From Pseudidiomarina sp. CB1 (GTDB lineage: Bacteria; Pseudomonadota; Gammaproteobacteria; Enterobacterales; Alteromonadaceae), in the NCBI RefSeq assembly GCF_024752025.1, contig NZ_JANTPU010000001.1:1488001-1552000 (forward strand): 64,000 nucleotides of DNA, read 5' to 3'. Shown here piece after piece: positions 55,895 to 64,000 of this stretch; position 1 is the stretch's first letter; each line of letters starts with the position of its first letter. The notes under the pieces were generated by a model. The model made no database searches. It was not told where the DNA came from and worked only from the letters and a program-made list of their open reading frames with translations. The position numbers were made by a program, and so were the translations under genes.

Positions 55895-57907
55895 ATGTTC
55901 CTTCGAATCGGTCTCACAGCGCTCTGTGCGAGCCTAAGTTTGTCAGTCTTTGCGCGCGATATTACGCTGCAAGAAACCGTTACCACACAATCGATCAACA
56001 GCGTTGCTGTTAGTGAAGATGGCCAAGTTGCCGCTTTCACCCGTGTGGTGCCGCGTACCCCTTATGTCGATGACGATGGCAGCGACTACGTCGAGTTGTT
56101 GGTTGTCCGCGGCGAGCAAGAGCCGGTCCCATTTATCACCGATAAACATGGCGTGGGCGATGTAAGTATCCACGGCGACTTCATTTATTTCACCAGCAAA
56201 CGTGACGGCGACGACCATACAAGTCTGTACAAAATCTCCCTTAATGGTGGTGAAGCGCAAAAGGTTTTCAGCCACAACAACAGCATCTACAGCTATACCC
56301 TGAGCGCCGACGGTCGTTACTTGGCTTTCCGCGCCCAGACTGAAGCTGATAAAAAAACCAAAGACTTAGCTAAAAAAGGCTTCAAAGCTGAGGTTTACGA
56401 AGAAGAAAACGAGTTCACTCATGCTTGGTTGGTGGACTTAACGAACGAAGAGCCAATGGCGGCGCAGATTACCGATGACCGTCAGGTGTATTCTGTTGCC
56501 TTCCGTCCTGGCCACGAACAATTGCTGTTGCGCACTGCTCCGACCGCCCTAGTTGATGATAACTACATGAGTAGCCAGTATGAACTCGTGTCCTATGCTG
56601 GTGCGCAAGAAAGCGCTTTTGAAACTGTAGGCAAGCTGGGCAAAGCCGAGTTCTCTCCAAATGGCCGTTATTTAGCGGTGATCGGATCGGCAGACTACAA
56701 CGATCCAGCCGATGGCCGACTGTTTGTATTTGACTTACAAAATCAAAATACAGTCCGTGAAGTACTACCTGACTATCCTGGTCACGTACAGGACATCGAC
56801 TGGCGCCGCAACGACGAATTAATTTACTTAGGCCACATTGGTACTGAAAGTGAAGTGCGTGCCATCACCATGCAATGGCTCGAAACCCGCACATTGCTCG
56901 AGCCAGGCCAAGCTATTGTGGTCGATATTGAAGCAACACCGCAGCAAGCTGGGGTCTACGCTCGCGCTCATCGTGCGACACACCCTACTGAATTGTTCCG
57001 CATTGAAAACCAAAGCCTGATTCGCCTTACGGATTCGAACCCTTGGCTGGCCGACATCACTATGCCACGTCAAGAAACGATCAGCTACGCAGCACGTGAT
57101 GGCCTCGAGCTTGAAGGGATCCTCGTCTACCCAACTGATTATCAGGAAGGTACACGTTATCCGTTAATCACCGTTGTGCATGGTGGCCCAGAGTCTCATT
57201 ACAGCAATGGTTGGTTAGACCGTTATGGCAGCCCAGTTAAATACGCTGCGCAGCAAGGTTATGCGTTATTCTTCCCTAACTATCGCGGTAGCACAGGTCG
57301 CGGCGTTGAGTTTTCGAAACTCGGCCAAAATGACTATGCCGGTAAAGAGTTCGACGACATTGTCGACGGTAAAAACCACCTTGTTGAAATGGGCCTTGTC
57401 GACAACGAAAAAGCCGGTATCACTGGTGGATCATACGGTGGCTTTGCTTCGGCTTGGGGCGCCACAGCACAAACTGAACATTGGGCTGCCAGTGTGATGT
57501 TCGTTGGTATTAGCGATAACATTTCGAAGTTCGGTACCACCGATATTGCAAAAGAAATGCATGCGGTTCACGCCCGCAGCTATCCTTGGGAAAAATGGCA
57601 GTGGTATTTGGAACGTAGCCCTATTTACCATGCCGAAAAGGCACGCACACCTATTTTGATCATGCACGGTAAAGAAGATACTCGCGTACATCCAAGTCAA
57701 TCGATGGAACTCTACCGCTACCTGAAAACGCATGGCAACGTACCGGTGCGCTTAGTACTGTATCCCGGTGAAGGCCATGGTAACCGTCGCGTGGCAGCGC
57801 AGTTGGACTATAGCATGCGCCTCATGCGTTGGATGGATCACTTCTTGATGGCAGACGGTACTGAAGCGCCTAGCCACGAGCTTCCACATGCCGAGCAACT
57901 TAAATAA
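55895..57907 (+). CDS. Secreted S9-family prolyl-oligopeptidase-like peptidase
   Basis: The 670-residue protein has a signal peptide (MFLRIGLTALCASLSLSVFA), so it is periplasmic or exported. The first 380 residues form a beta-propeller-like domain with WD-like repeats. The C-terminal hydrolase domain has the serine in GITGGSYGGFASAWG, the aspartate in MHGKEDTRVHP and the histidine in YPGEGHGNRR. It is of the dipeptidyl-peptidase/acylaminoacyl-peptidase type, fitting a peptide-based marine lifestyle. AGGAGAG precedes the start. The end overlaps the next gene by 20 bases. Confidence 0.93.
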   Translation: MFLRIGLTALCASLSLSVFARDITLQETVTTQSINSVAVSEDGQVAAFTRVVPRTPYVDDDGSDYVELLVVRGEQEPVPFITDKHGVGDVSIHGDFIYFTSKRDGDDHTSLYKISLNGGEAQKVFSHNNSIYSYTLSADGRYLAFRAQTEADKKTKDLAKKGFKAEVYEEENEFTHAWLVDLTNEEPMAAQITDDRQVYSVAFRPGHEQLLLRTAPTALVDDNYMSSQYELVSYAGAQESAFETVGKLGKAEFSPNGRYLAVIGSADYNDPADGRLFVFDLQNQNTVREVLPDYPGHVQDIDWRRNDELIYLGHIGTESEVRAITMQWLETRTLLEPGQAIVVDIEATPQQAGVYARAHRATHPTELFRIENQSLIRLTDSNPWLADITMPRQETISYAARDGLELEGILVYPTDYQEGTRYPLITVVHGGPESHYSNGWLDRYGSPVKYAAQQGYALFFPNYRGSTGRGVEFSKLGQNDYAGKEFDDIVDGKNHLVEMGLVDNEKAGITGGSYGGFASAWGATAQTEHWAASVMFVGISDNISKFGTTDIAKEMHAVHARSYPWEKWQWYLERSPIYHAEKARTPILIMHGKEDTRVHPSQSMELYRYLKTHGNVPVRLVLYPGEGHGNRRVAAQLDYSMRLMRWMDHFLMADGTEAPSHELPHAEQLK

Positions 57908-58967
57908 TACCCCTCAGGACCCGCTTTACCGGCGGGTCCAATTTCTTTGGGCCCTGCTCTGGGTCATGTTCATTACGTTTTTAGTATTGGGCATTCTTAA
58001 CTACGCCATCAATAAGGTTGAGTGGGTTGCCTTTATGCATTGGGGTACCAGTCTGTTGAGTTTGCTCCTCATCTATTGGCATCGGCGCGCGCCACAACAC
58101 GTTTTTGGGGTGTCATGGGCTGTCGTTGTGACCTGCGCATTGGTGCTATTTGCATACATTGTGGTCATGGAAGGCCGCGATTATTCGTTGTTTTGGCTGG
58201 CACTCTACCCTCCGGTCGCTTTTTTTCTGCTGGGGCGGCGTTGGGGCCATATTTTAAGTAGCTTGGTCGTCGGCGGGAATTTGATTTATGTCGCATACGC
58301 ATCACAGACCTGGCAACCAGCACCTTTCACTGTTCACGCTTTACTGAATATCGTCATTGCACTGGCTGCGTTTTTTGCCGTACTCCGGCATATTGAAAAA
58401 ACACGCTCTGAAGCGTTTCATAACCTCCGGGATCATAGCGAGCGCTTAGAATACATTGCAATTACTGACCCGTTGACCGGACTGGTCAACCGTAGTCGCC
58501 TTGATCAGGCACTCAGCCGCGGCTTACAACGAGCAAAGCGCGAGCAGACAACCTTTGCGGTTATCCTGTTGGATATCGATCATTTTAAACGGGTCAATGA
58601 CACTTATGGGCATCAGGTCGGTGATCGTATTTTAATTGAACTCGCACAACTCTTACGCAGTAATACTCGCGGCTCTGATACGCTAGGACGCTGGGGCGGC
58701 GAAGAGTTCCTCCTCGTCGCTGAAAGCTGTTCCCGCCAACAGGCCAAAGTGCTCGCCGAAAAAATTCGTCATGCCGTCGCCGCTTTTGTTTTTCACGCCG
58801 ATATTCATATTACCATCAGTCTTGGCGTTGCTAGCTTTCACGCCGGGGATGATGAGTCTTCGCTGGTGCGACGGGCTGATGAAGCGTTATACACCGCTAA
58901 GGCAAATGGTCGAAACTGCACCGTGACTGAGCTGGATCTTGAGATACAAAAAAGCCCCGCTGTATAA
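57888..58967 (+). CDS. Membrane diguanylate cyclase (GGDEF)
   Basis: This protein makes the second messenger c-di-GMP. The 359-residue product has about six membrane segments within residues 18-165, without an obvious sensor family. A helical linker follows, then a GGDEF domain (about 190-345) with DPLTGLVNRSRLDQAL, LLDIDHFKRVNDTYGHQVGD and the active-site loop RWGGEEFLLV. The inhibitory I-site RGSD lies five residues before it. The motif is intact, so activity is expected. The start lies inside the peptidase gene; the upstream ribosome-binding site is weak. Confidence 0.92.
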   Translation: MPSNLNNTPQDPLYRRVQFLWALLWVMFITFLVLGILNYAINKVEWVAFMHWGTSLLSLLLIYWHRRAPQHVFGVSWAVVVTCALVLFAYIVVMEGRDYSLFWLALYPPVAFFLLGRRWGHILSSLVVGGNLIYVAYASQTWQPAPFTVHALLNIVIALAAFFAVLRHIEKTRSEAFHNLRDHSERLEYIAITDPLTGLVNRSRLDQALSRGLQRAKREQTTFAVILLDIDHFKRVNDTYGHQVGDRILIELAQLLRSNTRGSDTLGRWGGEEFLLVAESCSRQQAKVLAEKIRHAVAAFVFHADIHITISLGVASFHAGDDESSLVRRADEALYTAKANGRNCTVTELDLEIQKSPAV

Positions 58968-58976
58968 CGAGGCTTT
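58949..58976 (-). terminator. Terminator after pckA, inside the end of the GGDEF gene
   Basis: On the minus strand AAGCCTCG (58969-58976) pairs with CGGGGCTT (58953-58960) using one wobble, followed by six T residues (58949-58954). The structure lies 23 bases after the pckA stop and overlaps the last codons of the convergent diguanylate cyclase gene. The plus strand has only four T residues and a mismatch. Confidence 0.75.
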
Positions 58977-58999
58977 TGAACACATTTACCGTAGCTTGA

Positions 59000-60601
59000 T
59001 TAAAGTTGAGGACCTGCTGCGACCAGTGCCTGACCTTCTTCATTGTCGGTAAATTTCTCAAAGTTCGCGACAAAGCGTCGTGCCAGATCATGCGCCTTCA
59101 AATCCCACTCATTCACATCTTCGTAGGTATTACGTGGATCGAGAATTGATGTGTCTTCGACACCAGCTAACGCGGTAGGCATAGCCAAGTTGAAGTACGG
59201 CAGATTAACGAAATCTGCATCTTCAATACTGCCATCGAGAATCGCATCAATAATCGCGCGCGTTGCTTTGATGGAAATACGCTTACCGGTACCGTTCCAG
59301 CCAGTGTTTACTAAATAGGCTTCAGCGCCTGCAGCTTCCATACGCTTCACCAGCACTTCTGCGTATTGTGTTGGATGCAAGGTTAAGAACGCCGCACCAA
59401 AACAGCTCGAAAAAGTAGGTGTAGGCTCAGTAATCCCGCGTTCAGTACCTGCCAATTTAGCGGTAAAACCTGAGAGGAAGTGATACTTGGTCTGCTCTTT
59501 GGTGAGCTTGGCTACTGGAGGCAGCACACCGAAGGCATCAGCCGTCAAGAAAATCACTTTCTTAGCATGACCAGCCTTCGAAACAGGCTTAACGATATTA
59601 TCGATATGATAAATCGGGTAAGAAACCCGAGTGTTCTCGGTTTTTGAGCCGTCGTCGAAGTCAACAGTACCATCATCAAGAACGGTGACATTCTCTAACA
59701 GAGCGTCGCGACGAATGGCGTTGTAGATATCTGGCTCAGCCTCTTCCGACAGATTGATGGTTTTCGCATAACAACCACCTTCGAAATTGAATACACCATC
59801 GTCGTCCCAACCGTGCTCGTCATCACCAATGAGTTCACGTTTAGGGTCGGTCGACAAGGTGGTCTTGCCGGTGCCTGACAAACCAAAGAAAATCGCTACA
59901 TCACCTTTCTCACCAACGTTGGCCGAACAGTGCATTGAGGCAATACCTTGCAGCGGCAAAAAGTAGTTCATCATTGAGAACATACCTTTTTTCATTTCGC
60001 CGCCGTACCACGTACCACCGATTAATTGGATACGCTCGGTAAGATTGAAAGCCACGAAATTCTCTGAGTTAAGACCGTGCTCTTGCCATTTTGGATTGAT
60101 GCATTTTGCACCGTTCATGACGACGAAGTCTGGCTTGAAGGTTTGCAATTCTTCGTCGCTAGGACGAATAAACATGTTTTTGACGAAGTGCGCCTGCCAT
60201 GCCACTTCAGTAATAAAGCGCACCGACAAACGTGTATCTTCATTAGCACCACAGTAGGTATCGACGACAAACAAACGCTTACCCGATAATTGTTCGGTTA
60301 CTGTGCCTTTTAGGTCAGCCCAAATCTCTGGCGAAATAGCCTTATTGTCGTTCTTGCCTTGGTCAGCCCACCATAAGGTGTCCTTGGTTGTCTCGTCGCG
60401 CACGATGTACTTGTCTTTGGGTGAACGCCCAGTAAAAATACCGGTGTCGACAGCAACAGCGCCAAGCTTGGTTACAACGCCTTTTTCATAGCCTTGAAGA
60501 TCGCTGCGGGTTTCTTCTTCGAACAACACATCATACGAAGGATTGTGGACAACTTCAGTGACGTCTGTGATGCCATATTGGCCTAAATCCAGATCAGTCA
60601 T
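59000..60601 (-). CDS. pckA: Phosphoenolpyruvate carboxykinase (ATP)
   Basis: PckA converts oxaloacetate and ATP to phosphoenolpyruvate and CO2, the entry to gluconeogenesis. The 533-residue protein has [17 protein letters not shown] (about residue 55), the kinase P-loop [17 protein letters not shown] (about 243), [20 protein letters not shown], and [13 protein letters not shown]. Growth on amino acids, suggested by the S9 peptidase and kbl-tdh nearby, would make this step important. A possible TAAAAT -10 box is at 60661-60666 on the minus strand, without a strong -35. Confidence 0.98.
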   Translation of the reverse strand: MTDLDLGQYGITDVTEVVHNPSYDVLFEEETRSDLQGYEKGVVTKLGAVAVDTGIFTGRSPKDKYIVRDETTKDTLWWADQGKNDNKAISPEIWADLKGTVTEQLSGKRLFVVDTYCGANEDTRLSVRFITEVAWQAHFVKNMFIRPSDEELQTFKPDFVVMNGAKCINPKWQEHGLNSENFVAFNLTERIQLIGGTWYGGEMKKGMFSMMNYFLPLQGIASMHCSANVGEKGDVAIFFGLSGTGKTTLSTDPKRELIGDDEHGWDDDGVFNFEGGCYAKTINLSEEAEPDIYNAIRRDALLENVTVLDDGTVDFDDGSKTENTRVSYPIYHIDNIVKPVSKAGHAKKVIFLTADAFGVLPPVAKLTKEQTKYHFLSGFTAKLAGTERGITEPTPTFSSCFGAAFLTLHPTQYAEVLVKRMEAAGAEAYLVNTGWNGTGKRISIKATRAIIDAILDGSIEDADFVNLPYFNLAMPTALAGVEDTSILDPRNTYEDVNEWDLKAHDLARRFVANFEKFTDNEEGQALVAAGPQL

Positions 60602-60680
60602 GTGATGGACTCCTGCGGGTCTGGTCTGAGCAAATTAAAATGAAACGAAAACGGGCCGCGATTTTACCTTGAAAAGCGCA

Positions 60681-60712
60681 AAAATGGTAGCCTGCCGCGC
60701 AGACCACCATTT
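60681..60712 (-). terminator. Probable terminator after coaD
   Basis: On the minus strand AAATGGT and ACCATTT form the outer stem, and CTGC-GCG-GCAG the inner stem-loop, with a short internal loop. The T-run overlaps the stem base. It lies 16 bases after the coaD stop and upstream of pckA. Confidence 0.6.
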
Positions 60713-60727
60713 AACTTATCGGTTTCT

Positions 60728-61304
<577 letters not shown>

Positions 61305-61337
61305 CTGCGTAAGCTTGATCAAAGCTCGGAGAATTAC

Positions 61338-62531
61338 ATGAAGAACGATTTTTATCAACAGCTCGACGCCCAGCTTGAAGAACTGCAACAAGAAGGGCTT
61401 TATAAAAAAGAACGTATTATCACCAGCGAGCAAGCGGCCGAAATCAAAGTAGGTGATGGTCAGTCAGTGCTCAATTTCTGCGCCAATAACTATTTAGGTT
61501 TGGCCAACCATCCTGATCTCATCGCGGCGGCAAAACAAGGGCTCGACGAACACGGTTTTGGTACCGCATCGGTGCGCTTTATTTGCGGTACGCAAGACAT
61601 CCACAAAACGCTTGAACAAAAGCTCAGTGCGTTTTTAGGTACCGAAGATACCATTTTGTACTCATCGTGCTTCGACGCGAACGGTGGCCTTTTTGAAACC
61701 TTAATGGGCCCTGAAGATGCAATTATCAGTGACGAATTGAATCATGCTTCGATCATTGACGGCATTCGCCTGTGCAAAGCCAAGCGCTATCGTTACAAGA
61801 ATAACGATATGGCCGACTTAGAAGCACAGCTCAAACAAGCAAAAGCTGACGGCGCACGCCATATCTTGATTGCCACCGATGGTGTGTTTTCAATGGATGG
61901 TGTCATCGCCAATATGAAAGGCATTTGTGATCTTGCGGATGAGTACGGTGCGCTCACCATGATGGACGATTGTCATGCAACAGGCTTCCTTGGCGCAAAA
62001 GGTAAAGGCACTCATGAATACTGTGACGTCATGGGCCGCGTTGATATTATCACGGGTACCCTAGGTAAGGCTTTAGGTGGCGCATCAGGCGGTTACACCT
62101 CGGGTAAAAAGCAAGTGATTGATTGGTTACGTCAACGCTCACGTCCTTATTTGTTCTCAAACTCAGTTGCACCAGCGATCGTTCAAGCTTCCATTCGCGT
62201 ATTGGAAATGCTTGAAGATGGTGATGAGTTGCGCCAACGCTTGTGGGACAATGCGAACTACTTCCGCACGGAAATGACGAAGGCCGGATTTACCTTGAGC
62301 GGCGCCGACCATGCGATTATTCCAGTTATGATTGGTGACGCTAAAGTAGCTTCGGAAATGGCAGACCGCTTATTGGCCGAAGGCATTTACGTTATTGGCT
62401 TCTCGTTCCCGGTCGTGCCGCGGGGTAAAGCGCGGATTCGTACACAAATGTCTGCCGGACATAGTCGTGAGCAGCTACAACGTGCCATTGACGCCTTTAT
62501 TCGCATTGGTAAAGACTTAGGTATTATTTAA
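61338..62531 (+). CDS. kbl: 2-amino-3-ketobutyrate coenzyme A ligase
   Basis: Kbl splits 2-amino-3-ketobutyrate with CoA to glycine and acetyl-CoA, following threonine dehydrogenase. The 397-residue fold-type I PLP enzyme has [15 protein letters not shown] (about residue 47), [34 protein letters not shown], and the PLP lysine in [19 protein letters not shown] (about 244). It is followed after 31 bases by tdh, the standard threonine-degradation pair. A palindrome precedes it. Confidence 0.98.
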   Translation: MKNDFYQQLDAQLEELQQEGLYKKERIITSEQAAEIKVGDGQSVLNFCANNYLGLANHPDLIAAAKQGLDEHGFGTASVRFICGTQDIHKTLEQKLSAFLGTEDTILYSSCFDANGGLFETLMGPEDAIISDELNHASIIDGIRLCKAKRYRYKNNDMADLEAQLKQAKADGARHILIATDGVFSMDGVIANMKGICDLADEYGALTMMDDCHATGFLGAKGKGTHEYCDVMGRVDIITGTLGKALGGASGGYTSGKKQVIDWLRQRSRPYLFSNSVAPAIVQASIRVLEMLEDGDELRQRLWDNANYFRTEMTKAGFTLSGADHAIIPVMIGDAKVASEMADRLLAEGIYVIGFSFPVVPRGKARIRTQMSAGHSREQLQRAIDAFIRIGKDLGII

Positions 62532-62562
62532 GCGGTCACCCCCGCCAGCGGAGGCAAGATAT

Positions 62563-63594
62563 ATGAAAGCTTTAGCAAAACTGCATGCCGAACCCGGTAT
62601 TTGGATGACCGATGCCGAAAAACCTGAGTACGGTTACAACGACCTACTCATCAAGATTAAAAAGACCGCTATTTGTGGCACCGACGTGCACATCTACAAA
62701 TGGGATGAATGGTCACAGCAAACGATTCCTGTACCTATGGTCGTAGGCCATGAATACGTTGGCGAAGTCGCCGCCATGGGCGATGGCGTGCGAGGCTTTG
62801 CCATCGGCGACCGCGTTTCCGGCGAAGGTCACATCACCTGCGGCCACTGCCGTAATTGCCGTGCAGGCCGTCGCCACTTGTGCCGAAATACGGTTGGCGT
62901 CGGCGTCAACCGCCCTGGCGCTTTTGCCGAGTACTTGGTGATTCCTGCGGAAAATGCATTCAAATTACCTGACGATATTAGCGACGACCTTGCCGCTATT
63001 TTTGACCCCTTCGGCAATGCAGTTCACACCGCACTAGCGTTTGACCTGGTAGGCGAAGACGTGCTCATCACAGGTGCTGGCCCGATCGGCATCATGGCTG
63101 CGGCAGTGGCACGCCACGTTGGCGCACGCCATGTTGTGATTACCGACGTTAATCCATACCGTTTAGACCTCGCCTTAAAAATGGGCGCGACTCGTGCTGT
63201 TGACGTGAGTAAAGAAAAGCTTAAAGACGTGATGACTGAGCTCGGGATGAAAGAAGGCTTCGATGTCGGGCTCGAAATGTCAGGTGTCCCGTCGGCGTTC
63301 TCGCAAATGCTTGAGACCATGAACCACGGCGGCAAAATTGCCATGCTTGGTATTCCGCCGCAAAGCGTTGCGATTGACTGGAACCAAGTTATCTTCAAAG
63401 GTTTGACGATCAAGGGTATTTACGGTCGTGAAATGTTTGAAACTTGGTACAAAATGGCAAGCTTACTGCAATCTGGCCTCGATTTATCGCCGATTTTGAC
63501 CCATCATCTACCCGTAAGTGAGTTTGAAAAAGGCTTCGAAATCATGATTTCTGGGCAATCGGGTAAAGTCGTTTTGGATTGGGAAAACGCATGA
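62563..63594 (+). CDS. tdh: L-threonine 3-dehydrogenase
   Basis: Tdh oxidises threonine to 2-amino-3-ketobutyrate with NAD+. The 343-residue medium-chain zinc dehydrogenase has the catalytic zinc ligands in [15 protein letters not shown] (Cys near 38) and [10 protein letters not shown] (His-Glu near 63). The structural zinc cysteines lie in [15 protein letters not shown], and the NAD motif is [15 protein letters not shown] (about 167). GGAGG-like bases precede the start. Its stop shares ATGA with the next gene. Confidence 0.98.
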   Translation: MKALAKLHAEPGIWMTDAEKPEYGYNDLLIKIKKTAICGTDVHIYKWDEWSQQTIPVPMVVGHEYVGEVAAMGDGVRGFAIGDRVSGEGHITCGHCRNCRAGRRHLCRNTVGVGVNRPGAFAEYLVIPAENAFKLPDDISDDLAAIFDPFGNAVHTALAFDLVGEDVLITGAGPIGIMAAAVARHVGARHVVITDVNPYRLDLALKMGATRAVDVSKEKLKDVMTELGMKEGFDVGLEMSGVPSAFSQMLETMNHGGKIAMLGIPPQSVAIDWNQVIFKGLTIKGIYGREMFETWYKMASLLQSGLDLSPILTHHLPVSEFEKGFEIMISGQSGKVVLDWENA

Positions 63595-63914
63595 GTGACT
63601 GGACCCACATGAATGTCGCCACAGCTTTCGAGCTGTGGCAGCAAAAAAAAGCGGCATTCGCTGACATTCGCGATGCTCGCTCTTATGCTATGGGACACAT
63701 TCCGGGTGCCGTGCACCTCACAGATTCGACGTTAAATGACTTTCTCGCCGAACTCGAAGATGACCAGCCAGTGGTTGTGGTTTGTTATCACGGTAATAGT
63801 AGCCAAGGTGCCGCTGAATATCTCGCTCACCAAGGTATTGAACCTGTCAGCAGTATGGATGGTGGCTTTACTGCGTGGGCACAACAACATCCGGATGCCG
63901 TGGAGCGCAGCTAA
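63591..63914 (+). CDS. glpE: Thiosulfate sulfurtransferase GlpE (single rhodanese domain)
   Basis: GlpE is a cytoplasmic single-domain rhodanese that moves sulfane sulfur, for example from thiosulfate to cyanide or thioredoxin. The ATG at 63591 ([20 protein letters not shown]) overlaps the tdh stop as ATGA and gives 107 residues, close to the E. coli 108. The active-site loop is [16 protein letters not shown], with the cysteine near residue 65. It precedes a probable glpG, as in the E. coli glpEGR cluster. Confidence 0.95.
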   Translation: MSDWTHMNVATAFELWQQKKAAFADIRDARSYAMGHIPGAVHLTDSTLNDFLAELEDDQPVVVVCYHGNSSQGAAEYLAHQGIEPVSSMDGGFTAWAQQHPDAVERS

Positions 63915-63916
63915 CC

Positions 63917-64000
63917 ATGCAAAAATTACTGGTAACCCGCAATGCAGTTATGATGAAACGTCTGCACAGTTATCTTCAACGTCGCGGGATACCAGTCACC
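63917..64000 (+). CDS. glpG: Probable rhomboid protease GlpG, N-terminal fragment
   Basis: The final 84 bases open a reading frame of 28 codons, MQKLLVTRNAVMMKRLHSYL and on, cut by the window edge. The position two bases after glpE and the length of the soluble start fit the cytoplasmic domain of GlpG. The membrane part with the serine protease motif is outside the window. The assignment rests mainly on gene order. Confidence 0.6.
   Translation, partial: MQKLLVTRNAVMMKRLHSYLQRRGIPVT

Overview
This window is a stretch of ordinary gammaproteobacterial chromosome. It shows no sign of a prophage, insertion sequence, CRISPR array or obvious genomic island. Gene order and protein sequences point to a marine gammaproteobacterium of the Alteromonadales, most likely Idiomarinaceae (Idiomarina or Pseudidiomarina). 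That placement is inference from overall similarity and was not tested with a tree.

Region 1 (1-18300, almost all on the minus strand) is the transcription and translation superlocus. In transcription order it reads tRNA-Thr(TGT), tRNA-Tyr, tRNA-Gly, tRNA-Thr(GGT), tufB; tRNA-Trp, secE, nusG; rplK, rplA, rplJ, rplL, rpoB, rpoC; then rpsL, rpsG, fusA and a second tuf copy cut by the window edge. The regulatory layer is readable. Good promoters lie before the tRNA-tufB unit, tRNA-Trp, rplK and rpsL. A terminator follows rpoC, and an attenuator-like hairpin lies between rplL and rpoB. There is a clear L10 leader before rplJ and a conserved S7-type intercistronic element between rpsL and rpsG. 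The visible parts of the two tuf genes look identical. Heptamer-repeat hairpins flank tRNA-Trp.

Region 2 (18300-32000) holds purA and then a PLP enzyme inserted before the hfl cluster. It continues with the classic nnr-tsaE-amiB-mutL-miaA-hfq-hflX-hflK-hflC cluster, with queG divergent. The order matches E. coli, with four-base or one-base overlaps between several genes.

Region 3 (32000-43100) is a set of small units: DUF1415, an NTF2-like secreted protein, an M14 peptidase, an MgtC/DUF4010 membrane protein, MAPEG, YheV, then yheS-yheU, nudE-cysQ, sthA and ompR-envZ.

Region 4 (43100-53000) contains an AidB-type acyl-CoA dehydrogenase divergent from a PmrA/QseB-type two-component pair. greB, an LTA-synthase-like membrane sulfatase-fold enzyme and tex follow. 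PmrA-like direct repeats (CTTAAG, five bases, CTTAAG) occur before the regulator and before the LTA-synthase-like gene. This suggests a small envelope-remodelling regulon and is the most interesting signal in the window.

Region 5 (52000-64000) contains a membrane desaturase divergent from fabR with a FabR-like palindrome between them. It also has an SLC13 transporter, an S9 peptidase overlapping a diguanylate cyclase, pckA, coaD, kbl-tdh, glpE and the start of a probable glpG. The window holds no strong candidate for an entirely new system. The second-look items are regulatory sites, repeats and gene overlaps.
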